NCBI RefSeq assembly: GCF_901709675.1
Contig: NC_051100.1
Coordinates: 4,650,001 to 4,714,000, forward strand
Source: Syngnathus acus
Lineage: Eukaryota; Chordata; Actinopteri; Syngnathiformes; Syngnathidae
Reading direction: 5' to 3'
DNA length: 64,000 nucleotides
Each line of letters opens with the position of its first letter. The stretch's first letter is position 1. Below are positions 49,170-60,800 of the stretch, one piece after another. The notes under the pieces were generated by a model, which saw nothing but the letters and a program-made list of their open reading frames with translations, was not told the DNA's origin and searched no databases. Made by a program: the position numbers and the translations under genes.

Positions 49170-52100
49170 GAGTTGCTCTTTGGTAATGACTCAACAGACT
49201 TGGCACAGGCTTTTCTCTCTAAGCCCGTGACTCGTGTCTTCCCTGTAGACAGAACACGAGCAAGCCTATTGTTTTGGTCGGCGGGTGTCAAGTGCCCCCC
49301 CGCCTTCACCGTGACAGACGTAATTGCCGTTTGTTTGCTGCGTTGTCTCCATCTGTTTAGCCACGCGACGGCTCGTCTCTCGACCCCGGCAGCTGTCAGA
49401 GCGAAACCGGGCCTCGGGCAACAGAGGCCAGCGCACACACTTGATTACACAGACACATATATGACAATAAACAAGCCCGCCTTGTTTGGCCTTCATTTGT
49501 TAAATGTGTCTCTACATTTTATAAAAGTTAAAAGATTTGCTAATTGTCAAGCTAGCATTGTTCTTCATTTACTTGTTGGTCTAATTGGGATATACATAAT
49601 TGACATTCACGTTTTTTTAGTGTTTTCTTAGGTTCTTTCCTATATGACTAAAAAAAAACAAAAACCAGATAGCGGGATAGAGACCAGCACAAAAGCTAAA
49701 GGGGTCTTTCAAAATTGCTTTCTTAATAAATCAAGCATGGAGAGCAGAGCGGTCGGTGACAGTTCTATCTTCCTCACATCTTAATGTCCTTAAAGAGCCG
49801 CGGGCCACGCGGGAAAATTAACCATTTAATAGCAATAAATAACCGATTCTGACTCAAGGGGACTTTACGTCACTCTCGTACGATCATATCCGTCACACAT
49901 ATATAAATAATCAAAGAGAGCAGATGTATCACCAAAATGACCAATCAAATATTTTATGACCGGGCCAAGAAGACTATTTCCAATCTTTTACAAAAATCAA
50001 TTGAAACAAAAATGTATGCCTTATAACTATTAAGTGCTTATTTTTATGTTTTGAAATTAACAGTGGGACGTGGCAGTTATTGACCAATTGACTCGATACG
50101 AAGAAGGGGCATTCTTCTCACGCAGCGTTAGGCTAGCAATGTTAGCGCCCATCTACAGTAGTGCTAACCGACCAGCGTGTGGAAGTCCTCCATCATCTCC
50201 GCTCCACATTTGGCTTTCTATTTTCCTTTGATAGGGCCGAAACCCACGACGTAGGACTTTACGCGCCCCCTGGCGCCATTAGAAAGCCTGCTGTCATTGG
50301 GTTATTTATGAAAAACTATTTCCCGCTTACTTACAACGGCTGCTTATTTCTTCCCCCGTGACCTGCTGTAGATCCATTCGCCAAAGCCTTAAAGCCAAAG
50401 ACATATTCTCGATGTCCACGGGTCAGCCTTTGCAATTGAGCCTAGATTGAATTGCGGTCTGGAGCGGGAAAGGCGTGCTTTGGCCTTTATTGTGTTGGGA
50501 GAGAAGAAGTGCGGGGAGAGGCGCGCTGAAAGCCCGGTAGAAGGCTTCATTTCAGGATGATAGACTCGCTGATGCAGGCTGTTGGTACCAAAGTCGGGCC
50601 AAGAATGAGTCTGTGAATTGGCACCCAAAGCAACAACACAAAATGTGAACTAGCTTAAAGTCGCTATTTCATATTTGTTCCCCAAACATGTCAAATAGGC
50701 TTAAGCTCTAATGCATTAGAAGATTATAGATAGTGAACGAAACTGTTGTGGTCTCGGTACAGTTGTGTGGGGTACACCAGGATTGCTTAAATAAATCTTG
50801 TAGAAAAATCCAAACAGGTTGGAAACTTTCTAAAAGGTTTTTTAAAGGCTGTTCAGATCGACGTGCTCTAGACCAGATCATAATTTTTGCATTGAAGTAA
50901 ATATTGTGTCAATTTAAGCTAAAAAAAAAAAATCTAAGCAATTTTTTGTGTTAATGTTTGCTCAGCCCAGAAAGTGGAAGCTGTGCGTTTTTAAAGATAC
51001 TTTCGATGCAGGACTTGTACAAAGAGCCTAATAAAGTGCGGCGTGGCCGGGCAGGTTTATCACTGTCACAGGTAAATGATGTAATTAATGAGCGTGTAGC
51101 CGAGCGGACGTGCAGCGGGGCGTTTGCTTTTAAACACCTCTCCAGCTGACTGGGTTTGGGGAGGCCCAGCTGGATGCGGCTAGTGGATCGATGGTGGAGG
51201 GGTCAAGGGTCAGTCAACCCTTCCATTATGGCCTGAGTAGCTCCCATCATCATCTGGCTAACGATGCCTGCAGGAGGGCCAGACAACCTAGCTCATAAAT
51301 TGACTGTAAACAAGCAAGTTTGATGTTTGATGAATTTCATACGATGCCGCGGACGGACTCGAACGGATCCATACCGTCAGCAGCGCTCATTTACAGCTTA
51401 CATTGTGGCCGCTCCAAGGACACGAGACCATTTTTGTGTGGTGATGTTGATACATTGCTAATATTACAGCGGGGGGAAGCCTGGGAAATCATTTCAACTC
51501 AGATTGTGTTTGATCAATAATCTCGGGAGAACGGAGGGCTCATTAATCTCAAACTTTAACTCGCCTTAGCCCCACTGTGTTCAATATGTCCAAAATCTTA
51601 TGCGTGGTAATTACAGGCATTCATCTAATATGATGTGAAATATTTCAGTTTAATCAAACGCTAAGTGCGGTACGAAATATAAAAAAGCATATTCTTGCTT
51701 GAGGGTGCGAGTGAAACGCCGCCATTAGGGCAATTGCGCGTTCACACGCATCAGTCCGGATGATGAGCTACAGCCACTGAGTGGCGAGCGTTAGGGGGCG
51801 GTCACGAGGAGGGGATGGAGGGGAAAAATGACGCCACTTTTGCGGCAGTACAAATGACGTTTGACCACGATAACTCACCACCGGACACTTCATTTCGAGT
51901 GGCTGAGCGGTCAATAGCGACGATGCCATCTTCTTTATTTGTAGCTGGCGCTTTTGGTTGCCGGGGTGTCGTATAAATACTCCCGAAATGCCACCTGGGT
52001 AAAAAATATCGGCCAATTCTTTTTTTTTTTTTTTTTTTTAACGCTTTGACTGGTTCCAGATGGCGACCTGTTTGTGTCGGCGTAAAGCTTTTGCAGTCGG

Positions 52101-52680
52101 GCGGACACAAAAAGGGCATCCATCAAGACTTGGATGGATCCATCCATCCATCCATTTTCTTGCGACGGGCAAGCTCAGATGATTTTGGGTTAGAAGTGGG
52201 GCACAAAAAAAAAACTCACATTCACAAACGAAAAAAAAATGCATATTAAATTGCAGTCACAAATAGTGAGGAAAAAAATTTGCTCTTCTCATATCTGCGA
52301 TGCAGACGTGCCTAACCACTAGCTGCCGACTTGTGAAAAATTATGAGCCTTTCTCTAGCTAATAATCAAATGAATTGATTATTCATCCATCACTGGGAAC
52401 CGCTTTACACAAAAAATAGACTAGAAGAAAAGGCTATAAATTCATTTTAAGAATCTATGAGGAATAATTGTACAATTTGTCACCTGTGATACTACACTTG
52501 ATTGTTGCAGATTTTTCAGCCATATTGGAAAGAATCGCTCCTGCTTGTGTGTGCGTGTGTTTGTTCGACAAGCGGTGCTTGAAAAGTGTAATAAGGCAGT
52601 CACAAGAACAATGTCGGGGCTTTATAGCGCAATGCCTCATAAAATCCCATCATATCTATTCGCCGCTGCTATTATCAAAT
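49170..52680. other. hmx3-ikzf5 intergenic, middle part
   Basis: The 152-codon plus frame at 49173-49631 is the longest unassigned frame here, but its sequence resembles no family I know and its 3' half is AT-rich. It is not called. Regulatory-looking pieces: 49790-49870, 51040-51150 ('gatgtaattaatgagcgtg') and 51530-51620. An A/T run is at 52020-52039. At about 52300-52330 'gacgtgcctaaccactagc' is another decayed dispersed repeat. Confidence 0.3.
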
Positions 52681-52692
52681 GCCAGTCTTTGT

Positions 52693-52715
52693 GTCAGTCA
52701 GTCAGTCAGTCAGTC
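52693..52715. repeat. (CAGT)n microsatellite
   Basis: Five to six cagt units, directly visible. Confidence 0.9.
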
Positions 52716-52949
52716 CTCGATTTTTTACAAGGAAAAATAAGCGAAAGTCGCTTTACTCAAGTGGAACATTTTTCTCATCCTCACGGACGCCTTAAGGACC
52801 AGACAGCTGTGGTCAAACTAAGGTCAATAAAATGTCCGTCTGTCCATTGAGTCGCCACATCCATCAAGAGATAAAAGTTTGTCTTTCGGGGAGGAGACCC
52901 TCTTCTGTGAGACACTCAGGAAATTAATCAAGGAAATTGGTTTTTTTGC

Positions 52950-53240
52950 TGCGCCTATATCACATCTAATCTGTTCCTTTGTCCACATGTGGCAGGCGGC
53001 AAGGCCCGCCAATCAAGGGAGGCACGCCGGCTTTATGAAAAGCCACTTGTTCCCTGCATAATTGGGGAAGACGAGAGGAGGGGGCAGCGTTGCCCAGTTA
53101 AATGGGAGCTGGAGGTGGACGGAGGGGGCAATCTTGTTTGCCCATGTAAAGTGCGATCCAGATAATAGCCTGCTCATCAAAGGCGCCAATTACATTCATG
53201 ACAAAACGGCGAGGCGCGCCTGCGAGGAAATTAAGTGGTG
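52950..53240. promoter_or_regulatory. Candidate enhancer-like block
   Basis: Contains 'gcccgccaatcaaggg', 'ctgcataattggggaag', 'gatccagataatagcctgc' and 'gcgccaattacattcatg'. Balanced, non-coding. May serve hmx3 or ikzf5; inferred from composition. Confidence 0.35.
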
Positions 53241-53689
53241 AGAGGAAAGAAAAGCTTCATATAGTCTCCTAGTCTTTATTCTCACACACAAACACACTCT
53301 GCTCTTTTTCAAATGCTCCACGTGGAGACTCCCAAGAAAGAAACAGTCTCCCGTCTAATCCCCCCTTCACCTTTTTCGCCTGTCCGCCGTTACTATGGCT
53401 GCACTTGTGTGGGATTAAAAAGCTTTTACACACGGATAATCTTCCAATGAGCAAAAAAAAAAAATGTTGCACTTTGAGGAGGACACTTCTCCCAATTTAA
53501 TTCCAATTTGAGGCACAGAATAGGGATGAACAATTACAAACAGCCTGCAAATCAAACGGCTCGACTAGCATCACAGCGCAAACCGTGTTTGACTTTGAAG
53601 GTTTCAGTACAAATCCAGCAGTACGGTGTATATTGCATATCGAACCAACTTAGCGCATGTTCCGTCTCTTCGCGCTAACAAATCATTTT

Positions 53690-53870
53690 GTCTCCATGTA
53701 AATTATTCAACAAGATTTGGGGCCCGCTGGAAAACCAGCGCATAATTAAATTGCAATAAAATAACTTAAGTGCGGACAGGCTTTTGGGAGCTGATGCTAA
53801 TTGGCTGCTAAAATGTCTCCCGCGAGCACGTGGATGTGCATTTTGGTGAAGTGTGAACTATCATTGATCA
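53690..53870. promoter_or_regulatory. Candidate enhancer-like block
   Basis: Includes 'gcgcataattaaattgc', 'gatgctaattggctgc' and 'cgagcacgtggatgtgc' (an E-box CACGTG). No frame. Inferred regulatory. Confidence 0.35.
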
Positions 53871-54486
53871 ATATTGATCATGTTGCTGCCAAAAAGCTTA
53901 TTTGCACACTGGGGATGGAGTACTCATAGAAACCGATGGTTCATTATAAACACATGTGCGCCATCATGTGTTCACTTGTTGTAACCACATGTAAATCCTT
54001 TTTTTTTTTATGTTTGGTTAGTTCTTTGCCTCTGGATAGACACGTTTACATCCTATACAATCCCAGCTGTTCTACTCTAAAACATTATAAGCGGATGCAT
54101 TATCTGCTCATGTTACACAGTTTAAAGGTGGCAGGTTTACATTACTGTTATGTAGTACTGTAATACACTTGGCCTCTTGTAATGCAGTAAAGTGATACAA
54201 TGCTCTCACTCCACTTGAGCCCATTTGTCATCTTCTCCTCGGCAGGTTGTCCTTTAACTTTGACATTAATAGAGCAACACGATCTTCTTCTTCTTCCGTG
54301 ACGTTGAATTATTGACGGCGATGAAACATAAATGAGACGATTGCTTTTTGAAAGTGTTGTGCCTCGTTTGCCACTTGCGCCTAATTACACGCGATACATG
54401 TGTCATGATGGATGTGAATGGGTGAGTTAGCTAATTAGTTGGGCGACCGGGGAATGAGATTTCAAATATGATGTAGGTTTAAATCA
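53871..54486. other. Intergenic before the hAT element
   Basis: No gene. 54290-54455 ('ttgaattattgacgg', 'cgcctaattacacgcg', 'gttagctaattagttgg') is a further weak regulatory candidate. Confidence 0.3.
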
Positions 54487-54802
54487 CAGGTGTCAAACTC
54501 AAGGCCCGGGGGCCTGATACGGCCACATCATTTTATGTGGCCCGCAAAGACAAGTTGTGCATCAAATTCGTGTCATTACTAAAATTGCAAATTATCTTCA
54601 CTTTTAATCATTTTAAAAAAAATATTTGACCAGTTTTTACTCGTCTGATTTGTAAAGGAGTTATTCGTCAGTTTGTTTTGTAGCTTTTACTGTATATAAT
54701 ATGATATTATATATACATTTATTTGGGTTGACAGTCATAATGGCACTCCGAAAGAAGCTATGATTACAATGCGGCCCGCGAAAAAAACGAGTTTGACATT
54801 TA
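54487..54802. mobile_element. hAT-like miniature element
   Basis: The left end 'caggtgtcaaactc' (54487-54500) is followed by 'aaggcccgggggcc'. The right end has 'gcggcccgcg' and then 'gagtttgacat' (54789-54799), an inverted copy of the left end with the last bases decayed. The 300-base interior is AT-rich and non-coding. No clean 8-base target duplication is visible. Non-autonomous hAT element by terminal pattern. Confidence 0.7.
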
Positions 54803-55440
54803 AACTTTAAATAAACAATAATCAAAGGTCGAGTCTCGCCGGAGTTGCATGAAAATATTAATCCAATGATTTTAAAGTTTTTTTTCTTTAATTAGTGATG
54901 AGAAACATTTCATAAAAAGTGTTCTGCGCATCAAGTTTTTAAAACATTGTTGTAATCCACTGCAGTCTTTCTTTTTACCAGTAGAGGTCAATGTAACCTA
55001 TGCCTTATGAAATAATGAAATAATTGGCCCAAGTGCTTGAGTGCTGTTGTTTACGTCGAGGGCGACGCACGGTGCCTTTGACCTGACAATTTCCCAACTG
55101 ATGCAAAAAAAAAAAAAATACTTTCGGATTTTTTGGCTTTTTTTTTTTTTCCTGAAATGGAACTGCTTTGACATTTTAATTTGAATGAATCTGGATTGGT
55201 AGTCGGAACAATTCTTTGAGGTCCCTTTGTGAGGTGGTCGGACCATTTTCCCTGTAGCACAACCTGGTGAACTTTCACCCCTTCACCAGTGGCAATGTTT
55301 TGATTTAGCATCATCGGCTTTTCGCGTGGGATAATTCAGCGCGTACATACAGCGGGGACGTGTTAACAGAATTCGCCCGTACGCAAGAAAGAAAGGTGAC
55401 AATGACGTTGTCAAGACGAAACCGGCACCCGCGCTGAAAA
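54803..55440. other. Intergenic upstream of ikzf5
   Basis: A/T runs at 55106-55119 and 55138-55151. No gene recognised. Small minus-strand frames carry no family features. Confidence 0.3.
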
Positions 55441-55764
55441 AAAGGTGCTCGATTTAGCCACATGCTAACGTTAGCTGTCAATGTAGCGTATTTACCGGAG
55501 ATGTCAACATGGCGGCGATGAAAAGGGGTGTGTAACACGCACCGACTGGACACGCAACACGCTGCATGTGTTCACATTTCTTTGTCATTACCGGTCTGGG
55601 ATTTTCAAACAAGTAAATCAAAACGGATGTAAGTATATAAACTCGCAGGAGCATGTATTGAACTGATACGCTTTTGTCATTTTCGGTCCACATCAGCTGC
55701 AGTCACTCACTTTCCTGCCTCCCGGAAGTACAAAAAATGGTCTATTCTTTTGAAAATGTTGCAG
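55441..55764 (+). promoter_or_regulatory. ikzf5: Probable ikzf5 promoter and 5' UTR
   Basis: A CpG-containing stretch carries 'caacatggcggcgatg' near 55506-55521, a YY1-type ATGGCGGC element common at the start sites of TATA-less broadly expressed genes. A likely 3' splice site gttgcag| at 55764 would join a non-coding exon to the coding exon (start codon 29 bases further). Position and motif agree, but the transcript start is inferred. Confidence 0.4.
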
Positions 55765-55792
55765 TGTCGGATTTCTCCGTGCCTTGCTTTCA

Positions 55793-57162
55793 ATGGGCGA
55801 GGAAAAGCCAGACACGCTGGACTTTGTGAAGGACTTCCAGGAGTATTTGAGCCAGCAGACCCAGCATGTCAACATGATATCGGGCTCTGTCAGCGGCGTC
55901 AAGGAGGCTGATGAACTACCGGCAGGTAACGTTGGCGCTTCTCCTGTTTTCTCAAAAGTCAAGCTGGTGATGATTGATCGTGTAACAGTGAACCTTTGCA
56001 AATTGCGGGGGCTTGAGCCCAATAATAACTGACTGTATACTCCTCCATGTGCAGATTGCAGTCAGAATGGGCTGGATCACCCAGCGGTGGACATTTCCCT
56101 GGAGGACGGCTCAGGGATGTTGGTGGACGGTTTTGAAAGAACCTCTGATGGCAAACTCAAGTGCCTGTACTGCAACTACGCCACTCGGGGCACAGCCAGA
56201 CTCGTTGAGCACATTCGAATGCACACAGGTATTGAATCAGTAGGATTGCATATGGAAACTTTTTTTTTTACAAATATTTCTAAGTGAATATTTACTGGTG
56301 TCTCCATCCAATAGGAGAGAAACCTCACCGCTGCCACCTGTGCCCGTTCGCCTCAGCCTACGAGCGCCACCTAGAGGCCCACATGCGCTCACACACGGGC
56401 GAGAAGCCGTACAAGTGCGAGCTGTGCTCCTTCCGCTGCGGCGACCGCAGCAACCTGTCGCATCACCGGCGCCGGCGCCACAAAGTGGTCCCCAAGAAAG
56501 AGGCACGCTCGCTCTCGCACAAGAAGTTGCTGAGTGCGCTGCAGAAAAAAAGCAGCTCGCTCAGCTACGGCCGCCGCCTCCTCATCGCCTCGTGCTCCTC
56601 TTCGGCGACGACACCCCCGGCCTGCGACATGGAAGAGTGCTCCCGTGAAGACGAGGCCTACGAGGACGGCAAGGAGGAGCTTCAAAGCCGCCTTCGTTCC
56701 AACCTGATCATGGACAACCCCCTCAACCAGCTGTCTGCCCTGGCTGGCCAGTGCGTCAGCCTCCCTTCTTCGCGCCAGCCCCCTGCGTCCCCAGGAGCCG
56801 AATCTGTTGCGGACGAGAAGCCGCTCCTGATCCAGCGCTTGTCCTCGTCACCGATCAGCCCCGAACGGCGAGCCCCTTCTCAGCTCAGCAACTGCAGCCC
56901 GGCGGGGGGACCCTCCAGCGGGCGCACCAGCGCCACCAGCAGCCGGCCCGGCACGCCTGGCCAGCGGGCCCCCCCGCGGTCCCCCCAGCACGCGCCGCAT
57001 CGCTGCCAGCACTGCGACGTCTTCTTCCCCGACAACATCCTCTACACCATCCACATGGGTTGCCACGGCTACGAGAACCCGTTCCAGTGCAACATCTGCG
57101 GCCACAAGTGCAGGAGCAAATACGACTTTGCCTGCCACTTTGCTCGCGGACAGCACAAGTGA
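55793..57162 (+). CDS. ikzf5: Zinc finger protein Pegasus (Ikaros family 5)
   Basis: A nuclear Ikaros-family DNA-binding protein. Its C-terminal finger pair mediates dimerisation, and it is generally regarded as a transcriptional repressor. Three coding exons: 55793-55925, 56055-56228 and 56315-57162, all phase-1 joins with GT-AG borders, giving 384 residues (my recollection of human is a little over 400). The N-terminus MGEEKPDTLDFVKDFQEYLSQQTQHVNMISGSVSG is Pegasus-specific. There are three N-terminal C2H2 fingers: ZF1 at 81-101 (C81, C84, H97, H101), ZF2 at 109-129 and ZF3 at 137-158, joined by HTGEKP linkers. The middle is Ser/Pro-rich with DNPLNQLSALAGQ. The C-terminal pair is at 333-353 and 361-383 (YENPFQCNICGHKC). 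Three N-terminal fingers rather than four is the Pegasus/Eos distinction. Divergent from hmx3, as in human. Confidence 0.96.
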
Positions 57163-58076
57163 CCAATTTCAAGTGAAGAACATTGTAAGATTTTTATTTA
57201 TTGTTTGTTTTCTCCCCTGGCCTTGATGTAGCATTTAGCCTTCCAGGAAGATGTCCGCATTCAGATGGATCCGAGCGACGTGATGTGGAAATGATGCCAG
57301 TATTTCTTTGCAGTGCCTGACATGTTGACTTTAATGCGTGAAATAGCAACAAATCTCAAGTATCTCCTTCATTTAGCCAAAATCCTCCTTCACCGATGCT
57401 GCTGTGACCTTTAGGAGTCGATTCCAGCCACACCACAGCAAGATGATGCTATCTGACCGCCGTGGCAATTTTTTTACTAGCTAGTCAGCCGCTGTTGAGG
57501 CGGCAACTGGATTTTAAGCGACTATTTGATCTTTTTGTGCAATGTAGTTCCTGAACACACCTCGCCAGGAAACGTAACACAACACGGAAGCTTTTTTTCC
57601 ATTGTCTGAAGTCACTTTATGAAGTGTATCCCCATGGCCTTACAACCTCGGGGATAAGCGATTCCCAAAATGTATTTGCTCGGTGCTTTTTTTTTTTTTT
57701 TTGTTCATGAAATATTTACCTATATTTATTCCAAGTGGTTGATGTTTTTTTTTCTTCCAAGAATTAGTGTGTGTTGTCCATTAGCAAGTTTGTCCAATGC
57801 GTGGACACTATTGTCTGTTGCCAAGCAACGCGTGTACAGTTGTGACTTATTGCCTGCGTGCCGAGCAGCACAAGGTGAGAATAATGCCTTATGTCGTCAC
57901 TGTGTCGTCACTAAAAGTGTTTTTTAATTCAAATGACCGTCGCCAACTGTGGAGTGTAAGCATAAAGAAAAGTCAGACGTTGTCTTTCTTGCAGCTTTTA
58001 ATCACCGGTGAGTATGTTTCAGTTTCATTCCTGATTATGAAAATGATGAGTGGAGACGATCTCGTTAAACGACATC
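57163..58076. other. Convergent 3' region of ikzf5 and the ZP gene
   Basis: Should hold the ikzf5 3' UTR and the end of the minus-strand ZP gene transcript. Plus-strand TTTATT near 57193 and 57725 would be minus-strand poly(A) signals. There is a T run at 57689-57702. No further gene. Confidence 0.4.
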
Positions 58077-60693
58077 CTAATTTGCTGATCCCTCATACTT
58101 TTTGTCAGGTTCTAAGGACAAGAAGAGACCAGCATGGATAATGTCGCCACTTTTTGTTTATCAGACTCAAGTGCTACATACCCATGAGTTGGATGGGACC
58201 CAGGACCAGAATTCGGCTCTCGTGTTTGGTGCCAACGTCTCTGGTCCTGCGCTTGAGGCAGCCGCGGCGGCAACGGGAATTCCAGTCATTGCTTTGACAC
58301 ATGAGGACCTTGCACTGGATGTAAACCTGCTCAGCATTCCGCAGGAACTGGAAGGCCTTGAAGGAGAAACGAGCGTAGCGGCTGCTGCCACTCACCAACG
58401 ACTGGTAGGTGTTATCGATGGGACACCTGAATGAGAATAGAACCACGGAAGCATGTGGATGGAAAGTTCCTGTGCTGCCTCACAAAGGTTGTTCTTCTTA
58501 CCCATTGCGGACCAGGTAGTAGACTGCCCCGTTGAAGTTTTCAGACGGCGAGGCAATGCAGGTATCAAGGAAAATATCCAGATATCTTTCACTGCTGCTG
58601 CTCAGGTCCACCTGGATGTAGAGGTCCTGGTTAAGGGAAACCTTGTACGGGGATTCGGTCACCTGGTAGAGGAGAACATCAAGGTTAGTTGCCTGTGTGG
58701 ATTTCAGCTTCCATAAAAGTCACATGTTTTTTCCTGCCTTGTAGTAGAAGCTGCTGCTGGTGTAGAAGTCCATGGAGGTGTTGAATGTTCCCGTGCCCGT
58801 GATGCTGGTGTTGTCGTGATTCTGCGCCAGGTACATAATCTGCGCCACCGAGTATTGATCCATCCGACACACCACGTCGATTTTCAAGTTAGCTTTGCGC
58901 GTGATGTCGCCGCTGCTCGACGTGTAGCCGCGCACCACGTTGTGGTACACCACTCTTCCGTTCTCAAACTGAAAAATTCATTTGTATGTTTTACTCGCAG
59001 GTTGTCCGCCATCACCCTCTGGCGGATGTGCCGTCTACCTTTCGACTGGTGCCACATCTATTGACGTGGAAACTGAAGACCACCTCTTTTGAAAAAACTT
59101 GGGGTCTGCAGTTCTGGTCGTTGAGGTAGAGACTGTGGCCGTCGTAGCCTAGCGAGTTCAAGTACTTCCTACCAATCGCGATGTTCATGTTATCCTGGGA
59201 GCAATTGACTTTACCTGGTGAATCAAAACAAATGGTTGCCAAAGACAAGCAAACTCTCCCTCCCACCAATGGGTCCATTTTCTACTCTACCTGAGTCCTG
59301 CGGGAGAGCGCTTGTGAAGTCCGCACGGAATCCTCTCCCGACCACTGATCTGTCGCTTCGGAAAACCACCGTCATGTAGTTGGAGGTGGAGTAGAAAATA
59401 TTAAGGCTGCCGTTGTTGTTGTCGTTGCACACTTTCCCCAAAAGTCCCGAGTTCTCAGAAGGACCGTCGTAGACTGAAATGTAGTCGCAACTGCAGCAGC
59501 TCTGCAACCTGTCCGCAAAATCAAAAATGACCTCAGACAAGTAGCTAAGCCGTTTGATTTTGCCATGATCCAAAATATTCACGCACTGCAAGTATGAGAA
59601 TTCCAGCAAGACTCTTTGGTCATGCAAAGATCTGAGGTGCCACACACAGTAGGCGTTGTCGTGGTAGTAGTCAGGGTGTCCGGGACTGGACAAGGTACCT
59701 GAGCCAAACATAGAACCTCCGCAAGGTCCCTCTGAAAGTCAACATTTATTTGTTGAGCTTCTTGTGTTAACGTGAGGCTGGCTGGTGTTCACGCAGAAGA
59801 TCCTACCTGTGCTTGGCATGTCCGTTGTGGCGTAGCAGTGGGCTGTTTAAAAAAAAAAAAAGACGCAGATGTCAGCACTTTTTATGTATGAGGGTGGGGT
59901 TTTTTTCCGTGCTCACAGTAGTAGTCAGGGCAACAACTGCCGTAGTACTGGCAAGAACTGAAGCAGGAACAGCTTCCCAGGTGACTGCCGCAGTTGTAGC
60001 GGCACGAAGGCGGGGCTGCACAATACAATGACAGGAATAACACGGAATTTCCAAAAACTGGAGCCACTGATTATTATGTCCACAAAGTACCTGTGGTCCA
60101 TGCTGGCGGAGTCGTTCTGTCGCAGTAATCTGAAAGAGAGTTTTAACGCACTCGATGCAAGGACAACACTGGACGCAAAAATGTACGGCAGCAGGAACAA
60201 GTGCTTTAGGTACCAAAACTTACGGTTGTAGTCATGACAACAGTTGCCGTAGTACTGGCAAGAACTGGAGCAGGAACAGCTTCCCAGGTGCCTGCCGCAG
60301 TTGTAGCGGCACGAACGCAAGACTGCACAATACAATGACAGGAATAATGGGACAATGGGAGGAATAGCACGAAATTCCAAAAACTGGAGCAACTGATATC
60401 AGGTAGCTGGCACAACGACATGAGATCTAGTCAAAGAAATCTTTGATAAAGTTGAATCAACTCATCATAAAATCTGAATTGCTGAGCTGGTATCGTCCAA
60501 ACGGAATCTACTCCAACATACCTGCAGTAGTCATGTACAACGGGGCGTCAGTCAAGCCCCCGTCACCTGATTAGGAAAGAAAACCAAAGAAGTATTCAGT
60601 CCGTCAGCTGAAACAATTTCCGACGGCCAAACAAGCAATACCTTGCACGCCATGCAGGATGACTACGCTGCAAACAATCGAGAAGGTCCACAT
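58077..60693 (-). CDS. Secreted SMB-SMB-CUB-ZP protein (DMBT1/CUZD1-like)
   Basis: Twelve exons placed by hand: 60642-60693, 60522-60566, 60224-60322, 60091-60129, 59917-60015, 59807-59842, 59291-59731, 59039-59214, 58738-58968, 58502-58662, 58182-58426 and 58077-58111. Phases agree throughout and give 552 residues. The start MWTFSIVCSVVILHGVQG is a signal peptide. Two somatomedin-B-like repeats follow (C37-C68 and C83-C114; CQYYGxCCxDY as in vitronectin). The CUB domain is at about 124-270 (CGGSM...GTLSSPG...YCVW...YISVYDG...GFRADF) and the ZP domain at about 271-535, with ZP-N cysteines (VNC, QNC, NRC, VVC) and ZP-C cysteines (DTC, NGC, IQC, LMC, SRCRRGC), then a minimal RRTR site. No membrane anchor is seen, so it is probably secreted and polymerising at mucosal or epithelial surfaces. 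The last exon is tentative. The position beside ikzf5 matches CUZD1/DMBT1 in human. Which of the two it descends from is unclear. Confidence 0.88.
59917..60322 (-). repeat. Duplicated SMB exon unit within the ZP gene
   Basis: Exon pair 60224-60322 plus 60091-60129 and pair 59917-60015 plus 59807-59842 encode the same module. The large exons are nearly identical in DNA, and the similarity runs into the upstream introns (tacaatgacaggaataa, ccaaaaactggagc). Intron similarity implies recent duplication or gene conversion. The copy upstream in transcription has a short extra 'atgggacaatggga' stretch in its flanking intron. Confidence 0.9.
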
Positions 60694-60800
60694 TGTGAGC
60701 GACTCTTTGAGTTCACCTTCCAACCTACCTCTCCAGAACCACACGGCACTTTATATAATAATTTCACCAGTCATAAATAATCCAAATGTCACGCGGTTTT
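60694..60800 (-). promoter_or_regulatory. TATA promoter of the ZP gene
   Basis: On the minus strand TATATAAA lies at 60757-60750, 57 bases before the ATG. Transcription would start near 60720-60725 with a 5' UTR of about 30 bases. A TATA promoter suits a tissue-restricted secreted protein. Start site inferred. Confidence 0.55.

Noticed and set aside
49173-49631. 152-codon plus-strand frame downstream of the tandem repeat
   Set aside because: Looks like chance: the second half is AT-rich and hydrophobic, with an overlapping minus frame and no family likeness. It could be revisited with expression data.
52128-52156. ggatggatccatccatcc palindrome as a regulatory hairpin
   Set aside because: It is a short ATCC/GGAT microsatellite meeting its own complement, which is common in fish DNA, with no gene context.
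56298-57176. Alternative plus and minus frames over ikzf5 exon 3
   Set aside because: The zinc-finger frame is clear; the others are GC-rich shadows.
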